Notes under the pieces: generated by a model
The model's input: only the letters and a program-made list of their open reading frames with translations
The model's database searches: none
What the model was told of the DNA's origin: nothing
Position numbers and translations under genes: made by a program
NCBI GenBank assembly: GCA_002345965.1
Contig: DDTF01000029.1
Span: 1-64,000, forward strand
DNA length: 64,000 nucleotides
DNA from: Flammeovirgaceae bacterium UBA2371
GTDB lineage: Bacteria; Bacteroidota; Bacteroidia; Cytophagales; Cyclobacteriaceae
Direction of reading: 5' to 3'
Shown: in pieces, positions 16,855-27,123 of the stretch
Numbering within the stretch: position 1 is the stretch's first letter
How the letters are laid out: each line of letters begins with the position of its first letter

Positions 16855-19800
16855 ATGATCAATCGAATAATTTCATTTTCAATAAAGAATAAATTTATCA
16901 TCGGCTTGCTGGTGGTCGCCCTTGTGGGTCTGGGCATTTATTCAATGTCAACGGTCAATTTGGGATCGGTGCCTGACATAACAAACAACCAGGTGCAGGT
17001 AATAACAGTAGCCCCTAATCTGGGTACTCAGGACATTGAACAATTTGTTACCTATCCGGTAGAACTGGCAATGGCCAATCTTCCCGATTTAGTGGAGATC
17101 CGGTCAGTATCCCGATTTGGTCTTTCTGTAGTTACTATAGTCTTCGATGACGAGATAGGTACCTACTTACCCCGTCAGTTAGTGCAGGAAAAACTAAATG
17201 ATGTTCAAAAGTCTATACCCTCAGGTTTTGGGGCTCCCTTTATGGCACCCATTACTACCGGACTCGGAGAGATATTTCAATATACTTTAAAAACAGAACC
17301 AGGCTACGACACCGTGTATGATGCGATGGAACTGCGCACGATCCAGGACTGGATTGTGAAGCGACAGATGGCGCTTGTTCCGGGTGTGATTGAGATAAAT
17401 GCGTTCGGAGGTTACGTGAAGCAATACGAAATATCGCTTGATCCGGACAAGTTGAAAAGTATGGAGATAACGATGCCAGAGGTTTTCACGGCTCTTGAAA
17501 ACAACAATGCCAATACCGGAGGTGCATACATAGAAAAAAACCACCAAGCTAATTTTATACGGGGCGAGGGGCTGGCCAGATCATTGGATGATTTGAGAAG
17601 TATAGCAGTCAAGACGATCAACGGAAGGCCCATCTTAATTAAAGACGTAGCAGAGGAAGTGAAGTATGGAAATCAGGTTCGTTATGGCGCGTTGACGCAG
17701 GATGGAAAAGAATCCGTTGGTGGGCAAATATTAATGCTCAAGGGTGAGAACCCCAATTCAGTTATTAAGAATGTTGAAAAGCGGATTATCGAAATCCAGA
17801 AATCCCTTCCTAAGGGACTCAAGATTGAACCATTTCTTTCGCGAAGCTCACTGATTGAAAGGACGACAAGCACTGTTACTAAAAATCTGGTTGAAGGAGC
17901 GCTAATTGTAATCTTTGTCTTGGTGGTATTGTTAGGCAGCTTGCGCGGTGGCTTGATCACTGCATCCATTATCCCACTTTCCCTTTTGTTCGCATTTATA
18001 TTGATGAAGCAATTTGGTGTCTGGGCCAACCTCATGTCACTTGGAGCAATTGATTTCGGTATCATCGTAGATGGTGCTGTAATCATTGTAGAGGGAGTGG
18101 TACACATCATTGAAAAGAAACTACGAACTGCCAAAAATGCTTTCACTTCTGGTCAAATGGATGAGATATCCTATGAGGCCAGCAGTTCCGTAATGAATTC
18201 GGCTTTCTTCGGGCAGTTGATCATCCTGATTGTTTTTTCGCCTATCCTGTTTCTTACCGGTGTGGAAGGAAAAATGTTTAGACCGATGGCCTACACATTT
18301 GGATTTGCAGTATTGGGAGCGATCATTCTTTGCCTGACTTATGTGCCGGCTGTATCAGCCTTGTTATTGAAACCTACCTCACGGGAGAATAACAACATTT
18401 TTGCACGTGGGGAACGTGCCATTCAAAGGCTGAGCGATAAAATAATGAGCGGCATCTTTAAAGTGTATAAGCCCCTACTCAGCAAAGCGCTCGACTTCAG
18501 AAAGATTGTGATTGGACTGGCCGTTCTCCTATTTATTTCAGCACTGTTCATTTTTTCAAGGATGGGAGGCGAATTTATTCCCAAGTTGGACGAAGGGGAC
18601 ATTGCAATGCAAGCCCTCATCAAACCGGGGAGCTCTCTCACAGAATCTATTGAGGTGTCAAAAAAATTGGAAACCATCGTACTGGAAAATTTCCCGGAGG
18701 TAAAAACGATGATCGCCCGTATCGGTGTAGCGGAAATACCCACCGACCCAATGCCAATGGACATAGCCGACACGTACATCATTCTTGAAAAGGATGAAAG
18801 CAAATGGGTGAGCGCCTCAAGCAAAGCAGAACTTATAGAAAAAATAACAGAGAAGATTTCAGTCATCCCCGGAGTCAATTATGTTTTCACTCAACCAGTT
18901 GAGCTTCGGTTTAACGAATTGCTGACCGGTGTCAGAGAAGACGTGGCCATTAAATTGTATGGAGAGGACTTGAAAGTGTTGGCAGATAAGGCTAACGAAA
19001 TGGCGACCATCATTGGTAAGGTACAGGGTGCTGCTGATGTTCGCGTTGAAGCCACTAGCGGGTTGCCCCAAATGACTGTCCAATACAATCGGGCGAAACT
19101 TGCGCAGTATGGCCTTGACATCACGAAACTGAATCAATATGTAAGCTCAGCATTTTCGGGAGCTTCGGCAGGCGTAATTTTCGAAGGGGAGAGAAGATTT
19201 GATTTGGTCATCAGGTTGTCTCAGAAGTACCGGGTCGACATTAACAGTTTGATGAACCTATACGTGGATTTACCCAATGGTGCTCAGGTACCACTTAAGG
19301 AAGTAGCGGAGATCAGTTATCAACCAGGCCCCATGCAAATCAGTCGGGATAATACCTACAGACGCATTTATGTAGGTGTTAATGTACGCGGTCGGGATGT
19401 CGAGACAATGGTGAATGAGATTCAGCAAAAACTTGACGCACAACTTGATTTGCCCCCGGGTTACTACATTACGTATGGTGGTTCTTTTGAGAATTTGCAA
19501 CGTGCAAAACAAAGGCTTCAGATTGTAGTACCTATTGCACTGGCACTGATATTCATCCTGCTCTACTTTGCACTTCACTCTGTTTCTCAATCCTTGATGA
19601 TTTACATGGCGGTGCCTCTCGCAGCGATAGGAGGAATCTACGCGCTGATGCTGAGAGGAATGCCGTTTAGTATATCGGCAGGTGTGGGGTTTGTGGTTTT
19701 GTTTGGCGTGGCCGTACTCAATGGGCTCGTACTTATAAGTCGTCTCAACGATTTGAAATCAGAGGGTCTGACAGACATAAAAGAGAGAATTTTCACAGCC

Positions 19801-20037
19801 ACCCTTGAGCGAATACGACCGATCTTGTTGACAGCAACAGCGGCTATTATGGGTTTTATGCCCATGGCAGTGTCTGCATCTGCAGGGGCTGAAGTACAAA
19901 GACCTTTGGCTACGGTTGTGATTGGCGGACTCATCTCTGCCACACTGCTTACACTGATTGTAGTGCCCATACTATATTACTTCCTCGAATCACGACAAGA
20001 CAGAAAACAAATAAATCACGAAACACCAAAAGCCTAA
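16855..20037 (+). CDS. czcA: CzcA/CusA-family heavy-metal RND transporter
   Basis: 1060 residues, full length for HME-RND proteins, with twelve membrane helices and two large periplasmic loops. The proton-relay motif in TM4 reads DFGIIVDGAVIIVE at residues 400-413, the divalent (Zn/Co/Cd, CzcA-type) pattern rather than the monovalent Cu/Ag pattern. Proton-driven export of divalent cations across the envelope is therefore expected. The usual EN after the motif is EG here. Gene order is C-A-B. Confidence 0.92.
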   Translation: MINRIISFSIKNKFIIGLLVVALVGLGIYSMSTVNLGSVPDITNNQVQVITVAPNLGTQDIEQFVTYPVELAMANLPDLVEIRSVSRFGLSVVTIVFDDEIGTYLPRQLVQEKLNDVQKSIPSGFGAPFMAPITTGLGEIFQYTLKTEPGYDTVYDAMELRTIQDWIVKRQMALVPGVIEINAFGGYVKQYEISLDPDKLKSMEITMPEVFTALENNNANTGGAYIEKNHQANFIRGEGLARSLDDLRSIAVKTINGRPILIKDVAEEVKYGNQVRYGALTQDGKESVGGQILMLKGENPNSVIKNVEKRIIEIQKSLPKGLKIEPFLSRSSLIERTTSTVTKNLVEGALIVIFVLVVLLGSLRGGLITASIIPLSLLFAFILMKQFGVWANLMSLGAIDFGIIVDGAVIIVEGVVHIIEKKLRTAKNAFTSGQMDEISYEASSSVMNSAFFGQLIILIVFSPILFLTGVEGKMFRPMAYTFGFAVLGAIILCLTYVPAVSALLLKPTSRENNNIFARGERAIQRLSDKIMSGIFKVYKPLLSKALDFRKIVIGLAVLLFISALFIFSRMGGEFIPKLDEGDIAMQALIKPGSSLTESIEVSKKLETIVLENFPEVKTMIARIGVAEIPTDPMPMDIADTYIILEKDESKWVSASSKAELIEKITEKISVIPGVNYVFTQPVELRFNELLTGVREDVAIKLYGEDLKVLADKANEMATIIGKVQGAADVRVEATSGLPQMTVQYNRAKLAQYGLDITKLNQYVSSAFSGASAGVIFEGERRFDLVIRLSQKYRVDINSLMNLYVDLPNGAQVPLKEVAEISYQPGPMQISRDNTYRRIYVGVNVRGRDVETMVNEIQQKLDAQLDLPPGYYITYGGSFENLQRAKQRLQIVVPIALALIFILLYFALHSVSQSLMIYMAVPLAAIGGIYALMLRGMPFSISAGVGFVVLFGVAVLNGLVLISRLNDLKSEGLTDIKERIFTATLERIRPILLTATAAIMGFMPMAVSASAGAEVQRPLATVVIGGLISATLLTLIVVPILYYFLESRQDRKQINHETPKA

Positions 20038-20072
20038 AAGGCTATTCAAAATAAAACTAAGAAACAGAAATT

Positions 20073-21290
20073 ATGAAAAAGTACATCATATCTATTTTAA
20101 TACTGGGAGCCGTTATTCAATTTTTGACTGGCTGTAGCAGTGCATCAGAAAAGAACCCGGAAACACATGCGGAGGAAGCCGGTCATGAAGAGAAACCCAA
20201 TACCGTTTCAATAACAAAGGCACAGGCGGAAACGATTAAATTAAAAATTGGTAAAATAGAGATGAAGAGCCTGGGTAATAACATCAAGGTAACAGGGAGT
20301 TTACATCTCTACCCACAAGATCAGGCCAAGGTAAGCACTTTTGTAGGCGGTAACGTAAAGACTATTTATGTTAGAGAGGGCGACTGGGTGAAGAAAGGAC
20401 AAACGATGGTGTTGCTTGAGCATCCTGACTTTATCCAAATGCAGCAGGAACTCCAACAGCAGACCAGTCAACTGGATTACCTGAAGAGAGAATACGAAAG
20501 AAAAAAAGCATTGTACGATGAAAAAGTATCATCAGGAAGGGAGTATCAATTAGCCAAGTCAGAATATCTTTCCATTCAATCTTCTATTAACGCACTGAAA
20601 AGCAAATTAACCCTACTGGGTCTCAATGTGGATAAAGTGCTTCAAGGGGAAATATTTTCTTCCATTCCGATTAAAAGCCCGATCAACGGGTATGTGAGCG
20701 ACATTGCTATTTCCACGGGCGACTATCTGCCACCCCAGATGAGTTTATTTCATGTAACGGATAATTCTAAAATACATGCCGACTTTAGGGTTTATGAAAA
20801 AGATATTCATAAAGTCCACAAGGGTCAAAAAGTATACTTTACGGTGGCCAACAAACCTGGTGAACTACTCGAAGGTCAAATTGACGACATCGGCAAAACA
20901 TTTGAGGATGATCCAAAATCGGTGCATGTACACGCCAGTATTGATAGTAAAAATCAGAAGGATATGCTTCCCGGAATGTATGTAGAAGGAAGGATAGTGG
21001 AGCAGGAGAAAAACCTGCCTGTAGTACCGGAAGAAGCCATCGTGTCGGAGGGAAATGAATCCTATATTTTTATTGTGACTGAAAATGGAAATGAAGGGCA
21101 TGATAACAAGAAAGACACAAATGACGAGCGGATATTCTTTGAACGCGTAGCGGTAACTACGGGGGTGAAGGACGCGGGCTTTGTTGAAATAAGTACTTCT
21201 CGTTCTTTGACTGATGTTAAAATAGTAATAGTAGGTGCCTATTCGCTGTCATCGGAAATGATCAAGGGTGAGTTGGAACATGAGGATTAA
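20073..21290 (+). CDS. czcB: CzcB-like membrane-fusion protein of the RND pump
   Basis: 405 residues with a lipobox (LTGCSS at about 18-23), so an inner-membrane-anchored periplasmic lipoprotein. The barrel-sandwich hybrid halves are visible (GNVKTIYVREGDWVKKGQ and SPINGYVSDIAISTGDYL) flanking a helical hairpin, then a beta-barrel domain. A His/Glu-rich stretch near the N-terminus (HAEEAGHEEK) may bind metal. It links CzcA to the outer-membrane channel. Confidence 0.9.
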   Translation: MKKYIISILILGAVIQFLTGCSSASEKNPETHAEEAGHEEKPNTVSITKAQAETIKLKIGKIEMKSLGNNIKVTGSLHLYPQDQAKVSTFVGGNVKTIYVREGDWVKKGQTMVLLEHPDFIQMQQELQQQTSQLDYLKREYERKKALYDEKVSSGREYQLAKSEYLSIQSSINALKSKLTLLGLNVDKVLQGEIFSSIPIKSPINGYVSDIAISTGDYLPPQMSLFHVTDNSKIHADFRVYEKDIHKVHKGQKVYFTVANKPGELLEGQIDDIGKTFEDDPKSVHVHASIDSKNQKDMLPGMYVEGRIVEQEKNLPVVPEEAIVSEGNESYIFIVTENGNEGHDNKKDTNDERIFFERVAVTTGVKDAGFVEISTSRSLTDVKIVIVGAYSLSSEMIKGELEHED

Positions 21291-21429
21291 AGCACTTGAA
21301 ACCAATTTAAAAGCAAGAACCATTAAATTTTTAAAATAATGAAATAGCCAAGCAGTGCCTGCACCCCACAGGCATGATAATAAGTTTGGCGTATTCCATG
21401 TGACATTTAAAGCGAATAAATATTTACAC

Positions 21430-21696
21430 ATGAAAACAAATAAAAAAGCAATCGTACTGGCGGTCGCAAGTGGCATCTTGCTTGGAGTCTTTGTAATCCA
21501 ACCCATTACCGTTTCACTTCATGCCTTCGACTCACATGTACAAGGTGAAAGCTGGTTTTCATACCTGATGGATTCCTATGGGCAGGTGCTTTCTTTCACA
21601 GATATGAAAGGAACATTACTAGCCATGTTTTATGGCGTTATGGCCGCACTCTTTGTGATGATGATCACCACTAAGAGAAGAAAGAAGACGGAGTAG
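21430..21696 (+). CDS. Small two-helix membrane protein
   Basis: 88 residues from ATG 21430, with two membrane helices (about 8-25 and 60-78) joined by a periplasmic loop, and a basic tail (TTKRRKKTE). It lies between the pump and the HD hydrolase. I do not recognise the family. Orientation and spacing suggest co-transcription with the metal genes. Confidence 0.6.
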   Translation: MKTNKKAIVLAVASGILLGVFVIQPITVSLHAFDSHVQGESWFSYLMDSYGQVLSFTDMKGTLLAMFYGVMAALFVMMITTKRRKKTE

Positions 21697-21726
21697 TCAC
21701 TTGTATTTTGATTAAGAATATTCACC

Positions 21727-22335
21727 ATGAGTTCCACAGTTGATAAGGTAAGAGCGTATGTAACAAAGCGGATGAAGGAGGAGCTACCATTGGATTTGTG
21801 CTTCCACGATTGGGATCATACCAGTGTAGTAGTGGATGCTTGCCATCGGATCGCAACGACAAGCCAAATATCGGAGCAAGACTACGAAATTTTGATGATA
21901 GCAGCCTGGTTTCATGACTTAGGATTTATACATCAGTATCAAGGTCACGAAAAAGAATCCCAAAAAATGGCAGAGTCTTTTCTCAGGAGCATACACTTCG
22001 ATGATAAAAGACTGCCCGAAGTAATTAGTTGTATAGAGGCTACACGTATGCCGCAATCACCAAAAACGTTTTTGGAGAGAATACTTTGCGATGCAGATAT
22101 GGCCCACCTTGATAGTCCTGATTATCTGAACAGGCTTGCCTTACTGAGGAAAGAATGGCTTATAAAGTTAGGAAAGGCGTTTACGGATAGGGATTGGTAT
22201 ACTGAAAGTTTGAATTTTTTGGAGCAACACAGATATTTCACGCTTGCTGCTGAAGGTCTATATCATGACGGTAAGATCAAAAATATAAACAAGCTAAAAA
22301 AACTTATAAGTAAAGGCAATTGGAAACCATTATAA
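21727..22335 (+). CDS. HD-domain phosphohydrolase
   Basis: 202 residues, soluble. HD-superfamily metal ligands are visible: H in FHDWDHTSVV, the HD pair in AAWFHDLGFIHQY and the later D in LCDADMAHL. The sequence resembles the N-terminal HD half of Pycsar-type effector proteins (SCIEATRMPQSPKTFLERI), but the C-terminal membrane part of those effectors is absent. Substrate unknown; a nucleotide or cyclic-nucleotide phosphohydrolase is the family expectation. Confidence 0.75.
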   Translation: MSSTVDKVRAYVTKRMKEELPLDLCFHDWDHTSVVVDACHRIATTSQISEQDYEILMIAAWFHDLGFIHQYQGHEKESQKMAESFLRSIHFDDKRLPEVISCIEATRMPQSPKTFLERILCDADMAHLDSPDYLNRLALLRKEWLIKLGKAFTDRDWYTESLNFLEQHRYFTLAAEGLYHDGKIKNINKLKKLISKGNWKPL

Positions 22336-22398
22336 ATGAATAATAAACTATTGAACACGATAGTTTGACCCAAGTTAAATCAATTTAAATAAATCAAC

Positions 22399-22737
22399 AT
22401 GAAAGAGATAAAAGCATTTATTAAACCAAGCCGGGTTCAAATCGTTGTAGAGGCTCTTCGTGATGCTGGATTTGAAAGCGTTACATTATCGAAAGGAGAA
22501 GGAACAGGAGCGTTTAAACAAAAAGACGCTTCTCCCTCTCTGGATTTCAATTTTGCAGACAGCCCTGTAGCAAAACTCGAGCTGGTATGTCAGAACGAAG
22601 AGATGGAAAAAGCAGTTCAATTGATATGCGGTAAAGCGAAGACGCCCGATCCAGGGGACGGTATTATATACATATCCGAAATTAAAGATGCCTACCGAAT
22701 TAAAACCGCTAAGTCCATTAAGATATTTTACCAGTAG
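22399..22737 (+). CDS. PII-like signalling protein
   Basis: 112 residues with the ferredoxin-like PII fold: MKEIKAFIKPSRVQIVVEAL at the start and the C-terminal signature GDGIIYISEIKDAYRI. The T-loop region (about residues 35-60) is rebuilt: no uridylylatable Tyr51-like site is evident, and the segment KGEGTGAFKQKDASPS is short. This fits PII-like proteins linked to metal or bicarbonate transport rather than nitrogen control. It is probably co-transcribed with the metal genes. Confidence 0.8.
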   Translation: MKEIKAFIKPSRVQIVVEALRDAGFESVTLSKGEGTGAFKQKDASPSLDFNFADSPVAKLELVCQNEEMEKAVQLICGKAKTPDPGDGIIYISEIKDAYRIKTAKSIKIFYQ

Positions 22738-22806
22738 GTTTTGGACTTCTAAATGAGTTTAGGGTTACAAAGTGCATCATAAAAATGAAACTAAATACCT
22801 TTTGTT

Positions 22807-23682
22807 ATGAAGACTATAAAAATAATTATGCCTTTTGTTGCAGTATGTCTGCTGCAAAGCTGCGCGATTGTCCGTCCTGGGGAAGTAGGAGTAGATGTGC
22901 ACTTTGGTAAGGTGCAACCAAAGATTTTAAAACCAGGGCCTCAGCACATGATGAATTTTGCTGGTAAAAAAATTGAACACTTTAATACTCGCATCAGTAA
23001 CTACTCTCAGGAACTCAATTTTCATACTAAGGAAGGAATTGAGGTTACTTCTGAAATCACCATTCTTTATCATCTGGTTCCTGACTCAGCCATTCAGGTC
23101 TTCCAAAAGTTTGGGACGAGGTATCAGAAAACGGTAGTAGAAGATAATTTAATTACAATTCTTCGTCAAACGGGTCTTGCTTATAAGGCTACGCAACTCA
23201 TCACTGAACGTAATGCAATTGAAAGTACCATCAAAGAGAAAATGAATGAGGTGATCGAAAAATATGGTTTTGCTATGGATTTGGTATTGTTAAAACAAAT
23301 AGACCTTCCAGTAGCCGTAGTTGAGACTATTGAAGCCCAACTCAATGCGGATGAAATAGCCAAGAAAACTAAAATTGAGAATGAAATAAAACGGAATCAA
23401 CTCGATTTCGAACTGGAGAAACAAAAAAAAGAAAAGGAAATGCAAATTGTAACAGAGCGCATGCAGATCAATTTTAATATTGAGAAGGAGAAGCGTGAGG
23501 CGGAAAGATTATTGATTGCTGCTGAAGCCATAAAGAAGCAGCAGGCCATTATCAACTCAACCCTCAATGACAGACTCTTAAAATATAAAAGCCTGGAGAT
23601 CACAAAAGAACTTATCACTTCTAAAAACTCCAAGGTGATTATCACCGATGGAAAATCACCTGTGATAGTAAATGAAAATTGA
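22807..23682 (+). CDS. SPFH/prohibitin-like lipoprotein, copy 1
   Basis: 291 residues with a lipobox (LLQSCAIV, Cys near residue 19), an SPFH (band 7) domain (VRPGEVGVDVHFGKVQPKIL, then YHLVPDSAIQVFQKFG) and a long charged coiled coil (about 185-250). A second gene of the same architecture lies at 45521. Band-7 proteins form ring scaffolds on membranes. The lipobox makes an envelope location likely. Function in the metal island is unknown. Confidence 0.8.
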   Translation: MKTIKIIMPFVAVCLLQSCAIVRPGEVGVDVHFGKVQPKILKPGPQHMMNFAGKKIEHFNTRISNYSQELNFHTKEGIEVTSEITILYHLVPDSAIQVFQKFGTRYQKTVVEDNLITILRQTGLAYKATQLITERNAIESTIKEKMNEVIEKYGFAMDLVLLKQIDLPVAVVETIEAQLNADEIAKKTKIENEIKRNQLDFELEKQKKEKEMQIVTERMQINFNIEKEKREAERLLIAAEAIKKQQAIINSTLNDRLLKYKSLEITKELITSKNSKVIITDGKSPVIVNEN

Positions 23683-23736
23683 TTGCTATAATGTTGAATG
23701 GGAATTACAGCCTTTGAATGATAAATATACTTAACT

Positions 23737-24159
23737 ATGAAAACAATACTTAAGTTAGAGAATACGCTGTTGCAACATCGGATAAATCCTACAGCGATGC
23801 GGCTGCTGGTATTGGAATATTTACTGGACCGGGAGACTGCCGTTAGCCTTACCGAACTCTATAAGGATTTTGAAAAGTCGGATAGAATCACACTTTACAG
23901 AACCTTGAAAGTTTTTGAAGAAAATGGCATGGTGCATTGCATTGAGGATGGAACGGGTGTTCCAAAGTATGCGCTGTGTGAAGAGGGGTGTGAGTGTGAA
24001 ATAGGAAAAGATTTACATGTACATTTCCATTGTTCAAAGTGTGATGAAACAGTTTGTCTAACCAACCATAAAATTCCAAAAATAAGTTTACCCGAGGGTT
24101 ATATAGCCGAGAATTCTGATCTCGTGTTTACCGGAATTTGTAAGAAATGTAGCAAATAA
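23737..24159 (+). CDS. Fur-family regulator (Fur/Zur type)
   Basis: 140 residues, normal length. The winged helix occupies the N-terminal half (LTELYKDFEKSDRITLYRTL, the Fur recognition helix with YRTL). The dimer domain has the metal signature HVHFHCSKCDETVCL and a C-terminal CKKC, i.e. the structural Zn site. It lies 11 nt before a Zn/Cd ATPase gene, so control of metal homeostasis, perhaps zinc, is likely. Confidence 0.88.
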   Translation: MKTILKLENTLLQHRINPTAMRLLVLEYLLDRETAVSLTELYKDFEKSDRITLYRTLKVFEENGMVHCIEDGTGVPKYALCEEGCECEIGKDLHVHFHCSKCDETVCLTNHKIPKISLPEGYIAENSDLVFTGICKKCSK

Positions 24160-24170
24160 AGAGTGATGGA

Positions 24171-26102
24171 ATGTTAAAGAAGAAAAAAGTACAACTACGA
24201 GACCTTAAAAGGAAACCGGAATCTGAAATTCCAGCAAACGAAACGAAGTTTAAAACGTATACTCCGGCAATTTTAAGTTTTACAATGCTCATCGTTGGTA
24301 TCTCATTCGATTACTTTAATGTGTTCCCATTTTTCCAGGGTTGGATACGTATTGCCTGGTACAGTGTGGCTTACATCCCCGTTGGGCTGCCCGTGATCAG
24401 GGAAGGTTGGGAAAGTATAACCAAAGGCGATTTTTTTACCGAATTCTTCCTGATGTCCATTGCCACACTGGGAGCATTTGCCATAGGTGAATACCCGGAA
24501 GGTGTAGCCGTTATGTTGTTTTATGCGGTCGGTGAACTTTTTCAAAACGCTGCTGTCAGACGGGCCAAAGGAAATATAAAGGCATTGCTTGATGTACGGC
24601 CCAATACAGCGTTGGTATATCGGGATAACAATTTTGTAGAGGTAAATCCCGAAATGGTACAGGTCGGGGAAAAGGTTCAAGTACGAACAGGAGAAAAAAT
24701 TCCACTGGACGGTACGCTTATATCTGAAAAGGCCAGCGTTAACACGGCAGCCATTACGGGGGAAAGCAAACCCGACACCATTCACAAAGGCGATAAGGTT
24801 TTTGCGGGAAGCATTAATTTGGAAGGCGTGATAGAGCTGGAAACGACCAAAGAATTTAACGACAGTTCTATTGCCCGGATTTTAGATATGGTACAAAATG
24901 CCACTGCAAGAAAATCCAAAACAGAACTTTTCATCAGAAAGTTTGCTCGAATCTATACGCCCATTGTGGTATTTCTTGCCGTTTGTCTTACCATACTACC
25001 CTACTTTTTTGTGGAGAGCTACGTATTCAAAGATTGGTTATACCGTGCGCTTATTTTTCTGGTCATTTCTTGTCCTTGTGCCTTAGTAATCTCCATTCCA
25101 CTGGGCTACTTCGGGGGCTTAGGTGCAGCATCAAGAAACGGTATCCTGTTCAAAGGGGCCTCATTTCTTGATGCAATGACCAAAGTGAATACGGTGGTCA
25201 TGGATAAAACAGGCACAGTCACTAAAGGTGTGTTTAAGATCAAGGAAATCAAACCGGTGGCAATTTCCGAAAATGAAATGATGGCATACCTGCTGGCTTT
25301 GGAGGGACAATCCACTCATCCAATTGCCCGTGCTATTTTGGAGTATGATTTAAAGGGACAGAATCACATAGCCTCTGACGTTAGCGAGATAGCTGGAAAA
25401 GGATTAAAAGGTAAAGTCAACAATAAAATAGTTTTAGTCGGTAATAAAGCCTTAATGACAGCCCATGGTGTTAGTGTCCCACCTGAAACTGATGCTATAG
25501 TAGAATCCATTGTGATGATTGCCATTGACAATGAGTTTTCAGGTTATGTTACGATTGCTGACCAATTGAAGGAAGATGCCGCAGAAGCCATTAGGGAAAT
25601 GCATAATGCCGGCATTAAGAAAATCATTATGTTGTCGGGCGACAAGCCTTCCATTACCGAAAAGGTTGGGCTTGAACTGGGATTGGAACAAGCCAAGGGA
25701 GGCTTACTACCCGAAGATAAGCTGCACGAAGTAGAGGAGATGAAGAGAAACCCATCAGCCTATATTGCTTTTGTGGGTGACGGGATTAACGATGCACCCG
25801 TTTTGGCAGTAAGTGATGTGGGGATAGCCATGGGAGGGTTAGGAAGTGATGTTGCTATTGAAACCGCTGATGTAATCATCCAGACGGATCAACCTTCAAA
25901 GATTGCAAAGGCCATAAAAATTGGAAGGTCTACACGCAGCGTAGTCTGGCAGAATATTGCCCTGGCCTTCGGGGTGAAATTAATAGTAATGATCCTGGGA
26001 GCATTAGGTTTAGCCTCCATGTGGGAAGCCGTATTTGCAGATGTGGGTGTGGCCTTTCTGGCAATTTTAAATGCGATAAGAATTCAGAAAATGAAGTTTT
26101 AA
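24171..26102 (+). CDS. P1B-2 type Zn/Cd/Pb-exporting ATPase
   Basis: 643 residues. TM6 carries SCPCAL, the phosphorylation loop has DKTGT, the actuator loop has TGES and the hinge GDGINDAP. The last helices have the K and DxG (FADVGVAF) typical of the zinc/cadmium/lead subgroup. No N-terminal metal-binding (HMA) domain is present; the protein begins with a short basic stretch. It exports divalent metal to the periplasm, where the RND pump can take it up. A diverged copy of its last ~40 codons recurs in a pseudogene at 30763. Confidence 0.92.
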   Translation: MLKKKKVQLRDLKRKPESEIPANETKFKTYTPAILSFTMLIVGISFDYFNVFPFFQGWIRIAWYSVAYIPVGLPVIREGWESITKGDFFTEFFLMSIATLGAFAIGEYPEGVAVMLFYAVGELFQNAAVRRAKGNIKALLDVRPNTALVYRDNNFVEVNPEMVQVGEKVQVRTGEKIPLDGTLISEKASVNTAAITGESKPDTIHKGDKVFAGSINLEGVIELETTKEFNDSSIARILDMVQNATARKSKTELFIRKFARIYTPIVVFLAVCLTILPYFFVESYVFKDWLYRALIFLVISCPCALVISIPLGYFGGLGAASRNGILFKGASFLDAMTKVNTVVMDKTGTVTKGVFKIKEIKPVAISENEMMAYLLALEGQSTHPIARAILEYDLKGQNHIASDVSEIAGKGLKGKVNNKIVLVGNKALMTAHGVSVPPETDAIVESIVMIAIDNEFSGYVTIADQLKEDAAEAIREMHNAGIKKIIMLSGDKPSITEKVGLELGLEQAKGGLLPEDKLHEVEEMKRNPSAYIAFVGDGINDAPVLAVSDVGIAMGGLGSDVAIETADVIIQTDQPSKIAKAIKIGRSTRSVVWQNIALAFGVKLIVMILGALGLASMWEAVFADVGVAFLAILNAIRIQKMKF

Positions 26103-26151
26103 ACTACCCGTGTTGAATAAAAAAATCGCATGTGTGTTTGCAATAAGTCTC

Positions 26152-26165
26152 TGAATATATATTCA
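26152..26165. promoter_or_regulatory. 14-bp palindrome upstream of bestrophin gene
   Basis: TGAATATATATTCA is a perfect palindrome 48 nt before the bestrophin start. It is AT-rich, so chance is possible, but the position suits an operator. Confidence 0.3.
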
Positions 26166-26213
26166 ATGATTGTTAGTAATACATTATGAAAATGAGAAGT
26201 AACAATAGATAAA

Positions 26214-27104
26214 ATGCTGCTAAACAAACGCATGTCCATATCAGACTTTCTTAAAACCATCAAGGTTGATATCTTACTGATCACCTCATATGCTATTGTT
26301 GTAGGAATTTTGGATCAATATGGTTTTTTGAGCAAAATTTCTGTGCCAGTAGGAGTTACGGCCGTACTCGGAACCGCGGTTGCTCTATTACTTGCATTTC
26401 GCACCAACCAGTCCTACGAGAGGTGGTGGGAGGCAAGGATTATTTGGGGGGCTATTGTAAATGATTCCAGAACACTTATAAGGCAGTGTATTTCTTTTTT
26501 TGAAAGGAGCAATGAGAGTTATGAACCAATTGTGAAGGAAATGGCTGATCGGCAGATTGTTTGGTGTTATGCTCTTGGAGAGTCATTAAGAAAACTGTCA
26601 TTCTCCTGTAAGGTGCAAGAGTATATTGTTTCAAATAGAATTGAGGCCATTAATGTTCCGAATGCATTGTTGTCACAACATTCTGAAACATTACTGAAAG
26701 CGAAAGAAAACAATATGGTTAATGATTTTCAACAGGTACAAATAGATAGCACCATTGCCAGATTGTGTGACTCCATGGGTAAGTGTGAACGCATAAAAAA
26801 TACGGTTTTCCCAAAAGCATACAGTATGTTGATTCATACCATTATTTATGTCTTTGCTACCATGTTGCCCTTTGGATTGTCTGATAAATATCTGGCCGTA
26901 GAAATAGGGCTTACGATTGTCGTACCAATCATCTTCATAGCAATAGAAAAGACGTCAATGCTAATGCAAGACCCTTTTGAAAATCAGCCTTTTGATACCC
27001 CTATGACAGATCTAGCACAAACCATAGAAATTAATTTAAAACAAATGATTGGAAATGAAAATTTGCCTGTAAAAAAGGAATCTGAAAGCTATTATATTTT
27101 ATAA
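26214..27104 (+). CDS. Bestrophin-family ion channel
   Basis: 296 residues, the normal bacterial bestrophin size. It shows the family's opening helix, RTNQSYERWWEARIIWGAIV at about residues 63-82, four membrane segments and the late motif FIAIEKTSMLMQDPFENQPF at about 242-261. Bacterial bestrophins are pentameric channels conducting cations or anions. The context between metal ATPases and MgtC suggests charge balancing or ion homeostasis, but this is inference. Confidence 0.85.
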   Translation: MLLNKRMSISDFLKTIKVDILLITSYAIVVGILDQYGFLSKISVPVGVTAVLGTAVALLLAFRTNQSYERWWEARIIWGAIVNDSRTLIRQCISFFERSNESYEPIVKEMADRQIVWCYALGESLRKLSFSCKVQEYIVSNRIEAINVPNALLSQHSETLLKAKENNMVNDFQQVQIDSTIARLCDSMGKCERIKNTVFPKAYSMLIHTIIYVFATMLPFGLSDKYLAVEIGLTIVVPIIFIAIEKTSMLMQDPFENQPFDTPMTDLAQTIEINLKQMIGNENLPVKKESESYYIL

Positions 27105-27123
27105 GAACATTATCATATAATTT

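Noticed and set aside
16855..20037. Copper/silver CusA
   Set aside because: The TM4 motif DFGxxxDGA...E is the divalent-cation type.
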